NCBI GenBank assembly: GCA_023525715.1
Contig: CM042009.1
Span: 130,480,211-130,544,210 of the forward strand
Origin: Cichorium intybus
Lineage: Eukaryota; Streptophyta; Magnoliopsida; Asterales; Asteraceae
Reading direction: 5' to 3'
Length of the DNA stretch: 64,000 nucleotides
Each line of letters starts with the position of its first letter. Position 1 is the first letter of the stretch. A program made the position numbers and the translations under genes. Below the pieces are notes generated by a model that had not been told where the DNA came from, made no database searches, and worked only from the letters and a program-made list of their open reading frames with translations. This document shows, piece after piece, positions 1-18,960 of the stretch.

Positions 1-451
1 TTACATACAAAACCACAGAACCAACCTATTAACCATTAGATCAAGCAATGAATGGATAAGAATGAAATACTAATATATTATTAAATCAATTTAGAAATTG
101 ATTAGGCGTAAATAATACTTTTTACAAGTAAATATCATTAATGCTTTCTATTTTTCCACGAAAGTATTGAATAAACCATCGCATGTTTCTTATTTTTGTG
201 GCATTCCAAAGATTTGCAAAATCAAATTCAAAATGAAGAGATCCTTGAGTGCCTTGAGTGGTTCTAGTTCAATCACTCAAAGAATGAGGTTGACGAAAGT
301 ACTACTTGTGTGGTTAGATTGTTTCATGATGTTACAAGGACCTCGTGCCATGATGTGATGATGTTCGGTGTTATCTCTAGTAAGCTTGTAATGATTTCGA
401 TAACTCTCTGACAACCCCTAACAGCATTTGTCAAGCAACAATGATAGTGGA

Positions 452-2280
452 TGTAACACCCAATTTCTCAAGCTTAAGATACACCATAGAGTTTATAAAA
501 CAATCACAAAGTACTCGATGTAACTCAAAAGTGAGTAACAAGTTATACAAGCAGTACAACAAAAACTGTGGACTATGTAATAAACTATTTACAACATAGT
601 AACTACTAGTGTCCAAAATCGGGTTCAATCAAAGTAAAATCTCAAAGTACAATCCAAATAGGTCCAGGTCCAACTCTTGTTACATTTCTTTGATCCACTT
701 TACACGATCTCTCTCTGCTGTCAAAACCTACACACAACAACAACAACAAAACTATGAGGTACAAGAGCTCAGCGAGTAATCATTATTAATCGAGTCTCAA
801 CACCCGATGTCTCTTTGAACTCATTCTCAATAAGCTATCTCATTCGTTCAATGTGATTAAACTCATTTTGAATGGACTATCTCAGTCCCCCAATGTGATT
901 AACACACTTAACTCTTTATGCGAAAACAATATCAACACCTTATGAAACTCATATAACTCTTCTCTTTCTGCAGTGAACAGGTCAACCACAACAGAATTCA
1001 TTTAAAAGAATCAATAAATAACTACTAACCTTCAAAACATCTCATCATATATACAAACTACTAACCTGCAAAACATTTTATCATACATATATAAAGCAAA
1101 CATAACACATATAAACTCATTCCACTCCCAACTCTATTCCAGCTCAATAGCCCTCATGGCTATACAATTTAACTCAAAACTCTTTGATGCGACCACATTA
1201 ACATCTACTCAGTTTATACAATCAATATGTATGCTGAACTCGTTTGTTGTTATTCACAGATAAGAATTCACTCCATAATTGGATTATAACAATAACAAAC
1301 TAGCATATATATTTATATACTCAGTCTACCACAAGGTAGAATTCTACTCAAGTACATAAGAGTACTCATATGATATCGGCTTAGTATATGGAATCCCAAG
1401 TTACACGTACCGAGCTCCTGTCCACTAGGCTTGGCTATATCACAATAGCCCAATCAATACACGATACTAATACATCTCAAAAGATAAATCAATTCAAGGT
1501 GAAAAGGAACTATAGCAATAGATAACAACAATATCTAGGTTATAGCTCTCAATTCCGCAAAACCTCACTCAATCGACCACAAAACGTAATAGCTACTACA
1601 CCCATGGCTAGGGCTTGGGATTATGACTCTTAATCTCAAGAACTACTTACTTCAACCATATAGTTACAGGTGGTTTAGCAACCCAACTTGGAACTAACTC
1701 ACTTCAAACCACACAACTCCTGAATTGAAGCTCGAACACGAAATTCTTACCTTATAAACGCAAGATGACGATTCATACACCAAATCTTCAAGTTCTACCC
1801 TTCCAATTTGATCTGTAGCACTCCTGCACCTTTCTAAGGTTTATGTTCGTGTTTTCAAAAAGAAATTCCTCAAAAACCCGTAATTCTTGCAACTTATAGG
1901 ATCTAAATCTGAGTCGGCACACGGGTCGTGTGTTTTAAGACGCCCCGTGTCAGCATACTTCTTGTTTATTGTATTTGAAACACGACCCGTGTATGCTCCA
2001 CACGACCTGCGTAAGTTTTTTTTGTCATTTTTCAAGCTCAAACTTCTCCCGAAAAGGTTTCTAACCACCCAAACTCATACGACAACTTAACTAGTATTAA
2101 TCACACCAAGATTAGTGCATAATAAAAGCTGCAACCTCTTCTTACTCATCAAACAACTCAAAACTCAAAGGAAATCGCAAAAAGATTGCCACACCCCAAC
2201 TCATAGCTAGAATCATACCAACTATAAGGTAATAACTCTACTTACCTGAATAAGCATCTCAAAAATAAATGGGTCTTACA
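452..2280 (-). mobile_element. Solo LTR of a Ty3/gypsy-type element in copy 1
   Basis: The segment begins TGTAACACCC and ends GGGTCTTACA, the TG...CA ends usual for LTRs. It is flanked by the direct repeat GTGGA (447-451 and 2,281-2,285), a 5 bp target site duplication. No internal region, PBS or second LTR is present, so this is a solo LTR left by LTR-LTR recombination. It shares long stretches with the solo LTR at 28,690-30,503, for example around 1,125-1,260. Orientation is minus, judged from a shared start-of-transcript-like region and from palindromic CACGACCCGTGT-type motifs near 1,917-2,016, close to the U3 end on that strand. Confidence 0.85.
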
Positions 2281-2318
2281 GTGGAGCATTAAGAAATGGT
2301 CAATGAGTAGTTTTCATA

Positions 2319-3065
2319 CGACAATAATATTATATCAATACAGGGGTTACGTGTTTTGAATGGGTTAAATACCTACTTGTTAACGGCGTTGACAATATTA
2401 TCTTTCTTGTAAACTGTCTGTTTACATTCATACATGTTCTACTATGAACATTTATAAACATGACTAATTTCTTGGTTTTTGCATAAATGTTCATCTGTGG
2501 ACATATGTTCACAACTGATTAATTTTTAAGTTTTTGAAAACAAAGTTTGTGAATGTTCATTTCTGAACATGTGTGATTGTTCATATATTTCGTCAATATT
2601 CGCCAATATTCATTTCTAAACATGTGTGTATAAATGTTCATCAATATTCATTTATGAACATTAATTACTTATGAATGTACATTTCTGAACATGTGTCTAT
2701 GTTCACATATTTCATCAATGTTCATTTCTGAACACGTGTGTATATTTGTATATTTCGTCAATGTTCGTCAATATTCATCAATGTTCATTTCTGAACATGT
2801 GTGTATGTTTGTATAATTCAGCGATGTTCATCAATGTTCATTTCTGAACATTAGTTTGTTATGAGTGTTCATTTCTGAAAATGTGTGTATGTTTGTGTAT
2901 TTCATCAATGCTCGTGAATATTCATTTATGAACATGTGTGTATGTTCACATATTTCGTGAATGTTTTTCGATATTCATTTTCGAACATGTGTGTATGTTC
3001 GTATATTTCATCAATGTTCGTCAATGTTTATTTATGAACATTAATTGGTTATGAATATTTATTTC
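2319..3065. repeat. Palindromic TGTTCA/TGAACA minisatellite
   Basis: About a dozen imperfect units contain TGTTCATTTCTGAACA followed by TGTGTGTATGTTCGTATATTTC and a CATCAATGTTC linker. TGTTCA and TGAACA are reverse complements separated by four bases, so each unit can form a small hairpin. The same repeat returns at 7,064-7,810, 13,616-13,730 and 19,961-20,520 and in degenerate form at 21,640-21,770. It therefore marks one element family. Confidence 0.8.
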
Positions 3066-3299
3066 TTATAGATGTAACTGGAAAAAAAAACTATCATTAA
3101 TGTTTGAATTTTTAAAATTTATTTTGGAGGAATTGATTTCAAATAATTGTTATAAATTAGGAATACATATAATAAATTATTGTTTTTCTTTTTAATAAAA
3201 ATCTTATTTTACCATCAAACAATTATCATCCTAATTTGATCCAAGGGTCAAAAATATGGTTCTATGGTTTTGTGTCTAATTTTAGTTCCATGTTGATCT

Positions 3300-8191
<4,892 letters not shown>

Positions 8192-9165
8192 GGGTTAGGT
8201 TATCTTAAGAATGGTAATTTATGTGTTACCTTATAATCAGATCCTAGCCAGTAGATCAAAAAAATGGATGGTTATGATTGAGAGGTTAGAATTGTAAATA
8301 AAAGATAATATAATTAATTAAATTATTAAAAACAGTTGTAAGGGCATAATAGACATTTTATCAACCTAAAAAAAAGTCCGTGATTTTTTGGATAGAGGTG
8401 CATTTATTTTCCCTCTCACCTCTGTAATCATTTTCAAAATCATAAAATATGTTTTCATTCTGGTAAGAATGAAAAAACTGAAAGATTTTATTTTGGTAAA
8501 ATATAATTTCATTTTGATAAGATGTCATTCACGTAAGATACAATTTCATTATGATAGTATGGCATTGTGGTAAAATACAAATTCATTATAAGTTCTCTTA
8601 AGCTTACATTATTGACAGAATATTTATTATTATCAGAATGAGTTCTTAACAGAAGATATTATTACAAAAAAAACTTATTCTGTAACAGATATACATATAC
8701 TTTAAAACTAAAGGATACAAACTGTCATTATTGAAAGAATACGCATAAAATACAAGTACAAAAATGAAATTCTCTTGAGATCACAGTCTTGACAGAAAAA
8801 TCATTCTTAACAGAATGAATTCTTAATAGAATGTGTTTTGTCATAAAACTCATTTTCAGTTGAATGAGTTCTTCAGGAGATCCAAAAGAACAACTCCTTG
8901 ATGGTGAATCGCCATTGGTGTGTGAGATGATGATTGTTTCGTGTGATGATGAAGAAATAAGAGAATAAGGAAAGTTTGTGCTAGATGATGATTGTTGGGA
9001 GGATGATGATCAGAACCGAATTATTCATATCCAGATGTTGCAAATGCGAAAATATGGTGGTGGTTTGGGTTAGGAAGCGATTGCAGGTGGCGAGAGTATG
9101 GTTGTGAGGATGATTCTAGTAAGACCAGAATCGACCAGGTATCATGCAAACACACGAGTGTGCGG
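8192..9165. other. Non-coding AT-rich segment
   Basis: No gene recognised. After the microsatellite comes a sequence in the style of a TA-flanked element end (GGTTAGGTTATC...), but no matching inverted end was found. The middle (8,440-8,870) is low-complexity, with recurring CATTTTGATAAGAT-like and TTCTTAACAGAAT-like words. Confidence 0.4.
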
Positions 9166-9169
9166 AATC

Positions 9170-9578
9170 CAAACATGTGTAGATCAAGAAACAAGAAAGA
9201 ACAACTAATTACCTTCAATGTACTCGATTAATATTCATAAATCGACGGGTACATAAGGGTTTTTGATCGATGAGCACAATGAAACAACTATAATTCGCCT
9301 AGCACTCTCTATCGATCAATATTGGTGTCTAACCTAAAACAATACTCGGCTAGACCTATTTATACTCAAGCTACAAACACAGCCCATCGGATTTAAGCCC
9401 AACCGAACAAACTTGCCCAGCCCAACCAAACAACCTGGTTGTTCGGTGCTATAGTACCGATCAATTGAGTGTTGTTCGGTCACCAACCGAATAACCCAAA
9501 CAAACCCTTTAACTTTGATATTTTACAGTTTTATCCCTTCTAAATGTAAAGATTAAACCACAAAGTTATGACCCAACA
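9170..9578 (-). mobile_element. 3' LTR of a decayed Copia element
   Basis: On the minus strand a polypurine tract (AACCAAGGGGGAGAT, plus 9,579-9,594) is followed by TGTTGGGTCA, a typical start of a Copia 3' LTR. A TATA box (TATAAATA on minus, plus 9,357-9,364) sits about 215 bases inside it. The far end near 9,170 is uncertain. Upstream on the same strand lie Gag and protease remnants, so this LTR belongs to that element. Confidence 0.65.
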
Positions 9579-9594
9579 ATCTCCCCCTTGGTTT

Positions 9595-11437
9595 AATGCT
9601 TTCATTTGACTTCAAGCATCTGGTTGATGTGAATCTTCTACTCCTTGCTTGATCAGGATTTAGCATGCCGGATGTAATTGGACCTCTTCAGAATTGACTT
9701 TAAGCGCATGGATGGTGTAAGGCTTCTGGTATAATCTTGAATCAGCACATCCAGCTTTAGATTTGTCTTTGACATGTGCATGGAGTCTGACTCATCACTT
9801 TCACTCATGATCACTTCAGGTGTAAAATGTAGCAACATGAACCGATTGAGGAGGAATTCAACGCAGTTCGTCACATGGAGTTGTGTTTCACCTTCTTCTC
9901 GGGGATAGGATGTTGTACTGAGACTCTAAACTTCACTTTGTGCTCCATTACTTGAAACTTTCAATAGGTTGACTCTTGCGCTCCATGAATCGCGATGATG
10001 ACCAAAAATCCTGTGGGTCAATGAGTTATAACAACTCTCACCACAGTTGTTCAAGAACTCGTCCTTGGCTCAGAATGAGACTTCTCGTAGTATCTGTGTG
10101 AACCCGGGGGAACGCACTGTGATTGTTTGAGTATCAGAGAACTACTCGTGGCCGTTTTGATTTTGGCCCCTACATATCCTTGATCAAAGATCTCAATGCA
10201 GTTGACAAGTTGACAAGTCAACTTGGCTCTTGGCGAGACGTTCAATGGTATCCAAACTCTGCGGAGTGTACCATCCTAGTGCCAATTTTGAATCAGGTGA
10301 AGTTGTTGGGGTCTTACAGCTATTGTGGTAAACAACAACGATCACTGACCCAGAGTTTCAATGTTTCATCAATGTGAGGTAATATCATATTAAATCACAA
10401 ACATTTGTTTAGAAGAAGTTTTAGGTCAAGAGTGGTATGAGCTTGTAATATGTCTTGGTTACTAGACATGCCCATCGGCTAGACTTTCGAATTGTCATCA
10501 GTGCATGGTTTATTACACTGAGTCATCCAACTCTTGATTTAGAAGCTTTGTATGTAAGAAAGGTTATTGATGCCTCACATCTACTATTGGTGTTGTAGCA
10601 GAGATCACTGACATAGAGTGTCGAAATATCATCATTACTTGGTTTAAAGTAATGAATCATCTATTTCTTGTATCAGAAGTATTAAGGTGGTTAAGAATGG
10701 ATTGGTGCGTGTGATAAACTACGGTATGCAGTCTAACCATCGGCACAGACTTTTTAACTCTCGACTTCGAGTGGTTTCCCTCAAAGTGTCTAGAAGTTGG
10801 TGTTACACAAGAAAAACCTTTAGAATGGTTAAGAAGTGGTTGCCAGTGCTTCACACTCATTGAGGTGTATCAATGAGGATCACAAACACTTAAAAGTTAC
10901 CTCAGCAGTGAGTGGTATAAACTCGGTGCGTCGTCGGTACGTAAAGGATGTCTTAGCGAGTCACAGTAATAGTGAGTCACATCTTTGACATAAGGATTGA
11001 TCTGTATTCCTGATTGGTATTTATCAGGAACATTGACGACCGTGCAAATATGAAAAAGGACAACATTTTTGTAGTTTTTAATTTTCTAAAAGGAAAGATA
11101 TGAAAATTAAAAAAAATATTTTTGTATTTTTAAAGTTTTGTAATTTTTGTTTGATTTTCGTTTTGAAAACAAAGGACATAAAGGAAAAATATACTTTTGG
11201 AATTTTTAAAAGTTTTCTGAAAAGTAAAGACGTAAAAAGACATATTTTTGTATTTTTGAATTTTTTTAATTCTCCCCCTAAATTTGTGCATAGAGGAGAA
11301 TGAACAAAAATACACAAATTTAACTGAAAAACTAAAGGAAAATATACAAAAATTGAACTATTAGTCATCAAAACGAATCAAATCAGTTTAGGACGAAGTT
11401 TCCTTTTCAGTTTTCAACACGTCGTTAGACACGAACC
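9595..11437 (-). mobile_element. Internal non-coding 3' region of the decayed Copia element
   Basis: This lies between the protease remnant and the polypurine tract. It is about 1.8 kb and has no recognisable integrase, RT or RNase H, which normally need about 3 kb here. A second purine run (minus AATTTAGGGGGAGAATT, plus about 11,269-11,285) resembles the motif many Copia elements carry just after pol. This suggests that an internal deletion removed the rest of pol. Short unrelated frames in this stretch look accidental. Confidence 0.45.
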
Positions 11438-11665
11438 CTACGTGATCATTTTTTCTCTCCTTCTCGCAACGGACACATGCTCTTCATTAAAGATTTGAAT
11501 GTTGTGCAGCTGAGAGTTGTCTCCAATCATGTGCCTGGAACAGCTACTATCAACGAACCGAGGTCTGATGATATTCCTCCATAGATGCTCCTGCACACGT
11601 CCGGGATCAATTTGTCTTAGGAACCCAGTCCATTCGGAAGCTGGGTTGACCGTTGCGATCCACAC
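11438..11665 (-). pseudogene. Copia protease remnant
   Basis: The minus-strand frame contains RFVDSSCSRHMIGD followed by LHNIQIFN. This corresponds to the Copia aspartic protease active-site block (usually DSGCSRHMTGD) and the sequence after it. The catalytic Asp is visible, but the Gly of D-S/T-G is replaced by Ser. No integrase follows. It is a dead fragment of the element that includes the Gag piece at 11,760-12,309. Confidence 0.7.
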
Positions 11666-11759
11666 ACTTCACACGCTCCCATGACATATCCTGCTTATTA
11701 GATAAAAATGAAGAGTTAACAGAATTATGAAATGAGTTGGAGTGTTGGCCTTTTGGTAC

Positions 11760-12309
11760 CTATCGGTAGTTTGGTTTTGGTCTTTTGTTGTTTGACCGGA
11801 TGGGTGTGTCAGCACTTGATTTAGAAGCAGCACTCCCCCTCGATTTGCGCTTCTGTTTCCAGTATGGACTCGAGGATGATCCTTGAGATGAACTCAACAT
11901 TACCGATTTCGATTTGACAGAGTTATCTTTCGAATAGGTCTTCTTGTCCTTGGGGACCTGCTTCTTGGCCTTGGCCATCTCGTGACCGTGATCTTGAGGG
12001 CTTTCTTTTGGAAGACCTTCCCTTTGGTACATTTTTCCAGTGTTGTGTGTAGAAGGGAATGTATGGACGATATGGACAATTCCTGGCGATACGACCTGCA
12101 ATCCCACAATTGAAGCACGTTTGTCTTTTCAGGGTAGTCTGACAGGGACTAAGTTCAGGTCCAGATTGTTTCACAGGTTTACCACATTCACACATACAAG
12201 TATTAGATTGTTTAATAGAATTATGTGACCTAAAATTTCCAAAAGCAACATTATTACTAGTCCTAGAATTAAAAACACGCTTAGAGTTTGATTTAACATC
12301 ATTGTTCAA
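11760..12309 (-). pseudogene. Copia Gag (zinc knuckle) remnant
   Basis: The frame at 11,923-12,309 contains CFNCGIAGRIARNCP, a CCHC zinc knuckle (nucleic-acid binding in Gag) in which the His is replaced by Arg. It then frameshifts into the overlapping frame at 11,760-12,107, which is rich in Lys, Ser and Arg, as Gag tails often are. The N-terminal Gag is missing: at about 12,303 the sequence changes to an unrelated GC-ended repeat. Order Gag then protease on the minus strand fits a single decayed Copia ending at the 3' LTR near 9,578. Confidence 0.7.
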
Positions 12310-12908
12310 AACTGCAGAAACGGGCGCCTAGGCGGGGAGTATTAATTATAACAATTTTTTTTTTTAAATTTAGATATTACCTGTATTTACAAAATGAATA
12401 AATAAGCATAAAAATTTGACAAATCTAAATGTTTAAATATGTAAGTCATCAAACATCATAATGTTTAAATTAATTAATAACATTTTTGACAATTTTAATC
12501 ATCAATAATCGTAAATTAGCCATCGATTATCATAATTTATATACATAATAAAAAATTAAAATTACTAACAAAACAAAATATATTATTAAGATAATAAATT
12601 ATATAATATTTATTATTATTTTGAAATATTGAAATTTTCTAAATTTAAATTCTAAAAAATCTAAAATTTTGATTTTTTTTGAGAATTTGATACTTTTTGA
12701 AAATTTTGGAAATTTGAAAATTTTTGAAAATTTTGAAAATTTGAAAATTTGGAATTTTGAAAAATTGAAATATTTCCGCCTAGACCCGCCTAAACCCGAT
12801 TTTGACCGCCGTTGACCAAATCCGACTAACTTGACCGCCTACCACTAATCGTAGGCAGAATCCATCCGCCTAGCGCCTAGGCGGCCGCCTAAACCGACTT
12901 TTACAACA
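12303..12908. mobile_element. Putative MITE with GC-rich GGCGCCTAGGCGG ends
   Basis: The left end has ACGGGCGCCTAGGCGG. The right end has CCGCCTAGCGCCTAGGCGGCCGCC then CTTTTACAACA, so the ends are partly inverted copies. The interior is very AT-rich with AAATTTTGAAAATT words. No clear target duplication was found. The element interrupts the Copia Gag remnant. The superfamily is uncertain (hAT-like is possible). Confidence 0.45.
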
Positions 12909-12911
12909 CTG

Positions 12912-13730
<819 letters not shown>

Positions 13731-13732
13731 AT

Positions 13733-13835
13733 CTTGATCTTTGGGACCCCTCATTGAAGCTTGTGATCGATTACGATCCCCTCGGGACCCACCACCTCCA
13801 CCTCGACCACTTGCCTTCGAGTTCACCATCTTCAT
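13733..13835 (-). pseudogene. Chromovirus Gag N-terminal stub
   Basis: About 200 bases downstream of the PBS on the minus strand, an ATG (plus 13,833-13,835) opens a short frame rich in Gly, Arg and Ser (SGRGGGGGSRGDRNRS). Such an opening is usual for Gag of Tekay-type chromoviruses. The frame ends after about 34 codons, where the gypsy sequence meets the TGTTCA repeat. It lies on the far side of the LTR from the pol remnant, giving the order pol-LTR-PBS-gag. Confidence 0.5.
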
Positions 13836-14038
13836 CACAAAATTCCAACAAATATGTTAGTACACCAAAAGAATCCCTTTTTGATACCACCGTATCTCAA
13901 GGGTTCATATTCACCAATTTTCACCATCACCGACAGCATATTTCAACAATTAAAACTTCCAACTTAAAGGTTCAGTCCACTCTCAAGTCATGGTCCAAGT
14001 CTAGTACCCTAGTCAACGTCTAGTTCACTTAAACCAGT

Positions 14039-14050
14039 GCTCTGATACCA
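14039..14050 (-). promoter_or_regulatory. Primer-binding site (initiator tRNA-Met type)
   Basis: On the minus strand TGGTATCAGAGC lies three bases after the LTR end. This is the usual plant LTR-retrotransposon PBS complementary to the 3' end of initiator tRNA-Met. Confidence 0.85.
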
Positions 14051-14053
14051 ACT

Positions 14054-15715
<1,662 letters not shown>

Positions 15716-15716
15716 A

Positions 15717-15730
15717 GTTCTTCCCTCCTT
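15717..15730 (-). promoter_or_regulatory. Polypurine tract of the chromovirus
   Basis: Minus-strand AAGGAGGGAAGAAC lies just before the LTR start TGTAACGCC. This is the expected plus-strand primer site for reverse transcription. Confidence 0.7.
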
Positions 15731-18700
15731 AAAGAGATTTCGTCCCCGGAATCTTCTCAAATAAGTGTGGAAACTTGTTTTTCATATCATCCTCCAATTC
15801 CCACGTCATGTCGTCATCTTTGTGATGCTTCCATTGTACTTTCACTAGTCGTACGATTTTTTTTCTCAACTTCTTTTCTTTACGATCCAAAATCCTTTCA
15901 GGTTGCTCCGCATAACTCAACTTATCATCCAATTCAACATCTTCTAAAGCCAACTTTTAACTTTCTTTGAACAAGGTGTTTCTTAGATTAGACACATGAA
16001 AGACATTATGTATTCCTTGCAATTCCACCGGAAGATCCAATTTATACGCCACAGCTCCAACTCTTTGAATTACACGAAATGGACCAATAAATCTTGGACT
16101 TAATTTTCCTCGTTTTCCAAACCGAATAATGTCTTTCCAAGGTGATACTTTTAACATAACCATATCACCCACTGCAAATTCCAAAGGCTTCAATCTCTTG
16201 TCAGGATATTGTTTTTGTCAGTTTTGGGCTATCAACATATTTTCTCGTATCGTTTTGATCTTTTCTTCTGTTTGGGACACGATCTCCGGACCCGCTAGTG
16301 GTTTTTCACCCACCTCTGTCCAACACGTAGGAGTACGGCACGATGTTCCATACAAGGCTTCAAATGGTGCCATTTGAATACTTGTATAATAACTGTTGTA
16401 ATAAGTGAACTCCATTAATGGCAAATGATCGTCCCAACTACCTCCAAAGTCAACAATACATGCCCTCAACATATCTTCTAAAGTTTGAATTGTACGTTCC
16501 ATTTGACCATCAGTTTAGGGATGATAAGCGGTGCTCATCAACACTTTGGTCCCCATCTGCTCATGTAAACTTTGCCAAAATCGGGATGCAAAACGGCTAT
16601 TTCTCTGGCTGAAACTATAGAAGCAGGTACACCATGTCTACTTATTACTTCTTTGATAAACACTTTGGCAAGTTTTTCTATCTTGTAATTTTCTTGAATT
16701 GGAATGAAAATTGCGGATTTAGTCGGCCGATCCACAATGACCCAAATGACGTCATGACCACTTGGTGTACGAGGCAACTTAGTAACGGAATCCATTGTGA
16801 TTTCGTCCCATTTCTTTTTAGGAACCGGCAACGGTTGAATATTTCCGTAAGGCTTTTGATGCCACGCCTTCACTTGCAAACATGTTTGGCAACTTTCTAC
16901 AAATCGTCCCACATCGCTTTTCATTCCGGGACACCAATAATGATTTTTAATCATTCGATATAACTCGGTGCTTCCGGGATGCACCGAGTATCTCGAACAA
17001 TGCGCTTCTTCCAAAATCAAATTCCGAACATCACCATGTTTTGGGACCCACACCCTTCCTCTAAAGGTTTTCGTCTGATGAGGATTTTCACCAAGTTGTT
17101 TCACATATCCCACCATTCGTTCTCTTTTCAGGTTTTCGGGATTTAAGGCTTCGATTTGGGCTTCCTTAACCAATTGAGGAATACGATTCACAACATCAAG
17201 AATTGTCGACATCACCAAAGTGGACGTTCTTTCTAACTTAATGCATGCGCCACTATATTCGCCTTTCCTGGATGGTATAAGATTTCACAGTCGTAATCTT
17301 TTAATAAATCCATCCATCGTCTTTGTCTCATATTCAAATCCTTCTGATCAAAGAAGTATTTTAAACTCTTATGATCAATATAAATTTGAAACTTCGCTCC
17401 ATAAAGATAATGCCGCCAAATTTTTAATGTCAAAATAATAGCCGCCAACTCTAAATCATGAGTAGGATATCATTTTTCCACCTCTTTCAAATGTCGAGAT
17501 GCGTAAGCGATTACGCGACCTCTTTGCATTAGAACACACCCTAAGCCTACTTTTGATGCGTCACTGTACACCACAAAATCTTCATTCCCTTGCAGTAATG
17601 CCAAAATAGGAGCTTGACAAAGAGCTTGTTTCAACTTTTGATATGAACTTTCTTGAGCTTCGGTCCAAAGAAATTTCTCGCCTTTCTTTGTAAGCTTCGT
17701 AAGTGGAGATGCGATAGACGAGAAATTTTCTACGAACCTCCTGTAGTATCCCGTCAATCCAAGGAAACTACGAATTTCTGTGGGACTTTTCAGGGCTTCC
17801 CATTTCATCACGGCATCAACCTTTGCGGGATCGACTTTTAATCCTTGATCACTTATAACGTGCCCCAGAAATTGAACCAGCTGCAGCCAAAATTTACATT
17901 TCGAGAACTTAGCATATAACTTGTCATGACGAAGAATATCAAGCATAACTCTCAAATGTGTCATGTGTACCTCCCGACTTTTTGAATAGATTAAGATGTC
18001 ATCGATAAAAACAATGATAAACTTGTCTAAGAACGGCCTACAAACGTGGTTCATGAGACCCATGAAAGCCGCCGAAGCATTTGTGAGGCCAAATGGTACT
18101 AGAAATTCGTAATGTCCATACCTCGTTCGAAAACCCTTCTTTGGTACATCCGACTCTCGTACCTTAAGCTAATGATAACCCGACCTTAGATCGAACTTCG
18201 AGAAGAAAAAAGCACCTTGCAATAGATCGAGAAGATCATCGATCCTCGGTAACAAGTATCGATTTTTCACCATAATTTTGTTTAATTCGCGGTAATCTAT
18301 GCACATTCGCATAGATCCGTGCTTATTCTTTACGAATAAAATCGAAGCACCCCACGGAGAAGTACTTGGTCGTACGAAACCCCGATCAAGTAATTCTTGT
18401 AATTGATGTCGTAATTCTTCCATTTCGTTCGGAGCAATGTGATAAGACGCTCGAGCAATCGGTGCCGCCCCCGAAATAAGATTGATAACGAATCCAACTT
18501 GACGATCGGGAGGTAATCCCAGGAGTTCCTCAAGAAATACGTCCGGAAAATCACGCACTACATCTACCGCGATTATATCTCTTTTTCCAGTTTCAGCAAA
18601 ATACATATAAGCAACAAATAACTCGCCTCCTATTTAAACCTCTCTCCTAGGTCTTGCCACTCAGATAATCGGGGTACTTCCGGTGCTTCTCTCACCATAT

Positions 18701-18960
18701 ATCACCATACGAGAATCGTCGGGACTTCTAACGTTAACTAATTTTTCGTAACAATGAACTTGAGCGTGATTGGCATATAACCAATCCATACCCACGATCA
18801 CTAGAAAATCCGTATTGGGGATTGGCTTGAGATTTATGGGAAAAGTGGTCCCGTAAATTTCAAGCTGACAATCCATGAACTGTTCTTTTATGAAAACGTA
18901 TCGATCGTCGGCTACTTTCACCCGTATAGTCCTTGATAACGGACTTAAGGGTTTGGCCAA
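15729..18960 (-). pseudogene. Ty3/gypsy chromovirus (Tekay-like) pol pseudogene
   Basis: In minus-strand order I see: protease tail (VIVGMDWLYANHAQV, about 18,800); RT (FVRPSTSPWGASILFVKNK, FFSKFDLRSGYH, FIDDILIYSKS, 18,606-17,960); RNase H (VYSDASKVGLGCVL, YHPGKANIVAHALS, to 17,233); integrase zinc-binding block (VHPGSTELYRMIKNHYWC, ESCQTC) and core (17,218-16,218); and a chromodomain (VQWKHHKDDDMTWELED, 15,729-15,890). Nonsense codons at 18,169, 17,470, 17,233, 16,515, near 16,215 and 15,954, plus frameshifts near 17,225 and 16,570, kill it. Several stops are CAG/CAA or TGG changed to stop, as expected from decay of methylated cytosines. The chromodomain marks it as a chromovirus; the Tekay lineage is my best judgement. 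Confidence 0.88.

Larger units (their letters stand above)
1..3299. mobile_element. TA-associated TIR element, copy 1 (with nested solo LTR)
   Basis: This copy matches 4,749-8,044 base for base apart from a handful of substitutions and two small indels. The window opens about 24 bases inside the element, judging from the left end of copy 2. The subterminal parts contain spaced GAACC blocks (left) and a mirror version near 3,250-3,299 (right), an imperfect TIR of about 65 bp. Between them lie a solo LTR (452-2,280) and a minisatellite of TGTTCA/TGAACA motifs. There is no coding capacity. At 3,299 the match to copy 2 stops abruptly, so copy 1 has lost the last few bases of its right end and its flanking TA tract. 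The non-autonomous TIR nature is inferred from structure; the superfamily is not settled. Confidence 0.7.

Noticed and set aside
167..628. Small frames repeated at 4,915-5,376
   Set aside because: Their repetition comes from the 3.3 kb element duplication, not from a gene family; no recognisable domain.
2319..3065. A CRISPR-like array
   Set aside because: The repeats are degenerate, palindromic and without unique spacers of constant length; this is a plant minisatellite.
12303..12908. hAT element with an 8 bp duplication
   Set aside because: The flanking octamers do not match, so only a putative MITE is reported.
14039..14050. A partial tRNA gene
   Set aside because: The match to initiator tRNA-Met is only the primer-binding site; no cloverleaf follows. 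The same holds at 54,262-54,274.
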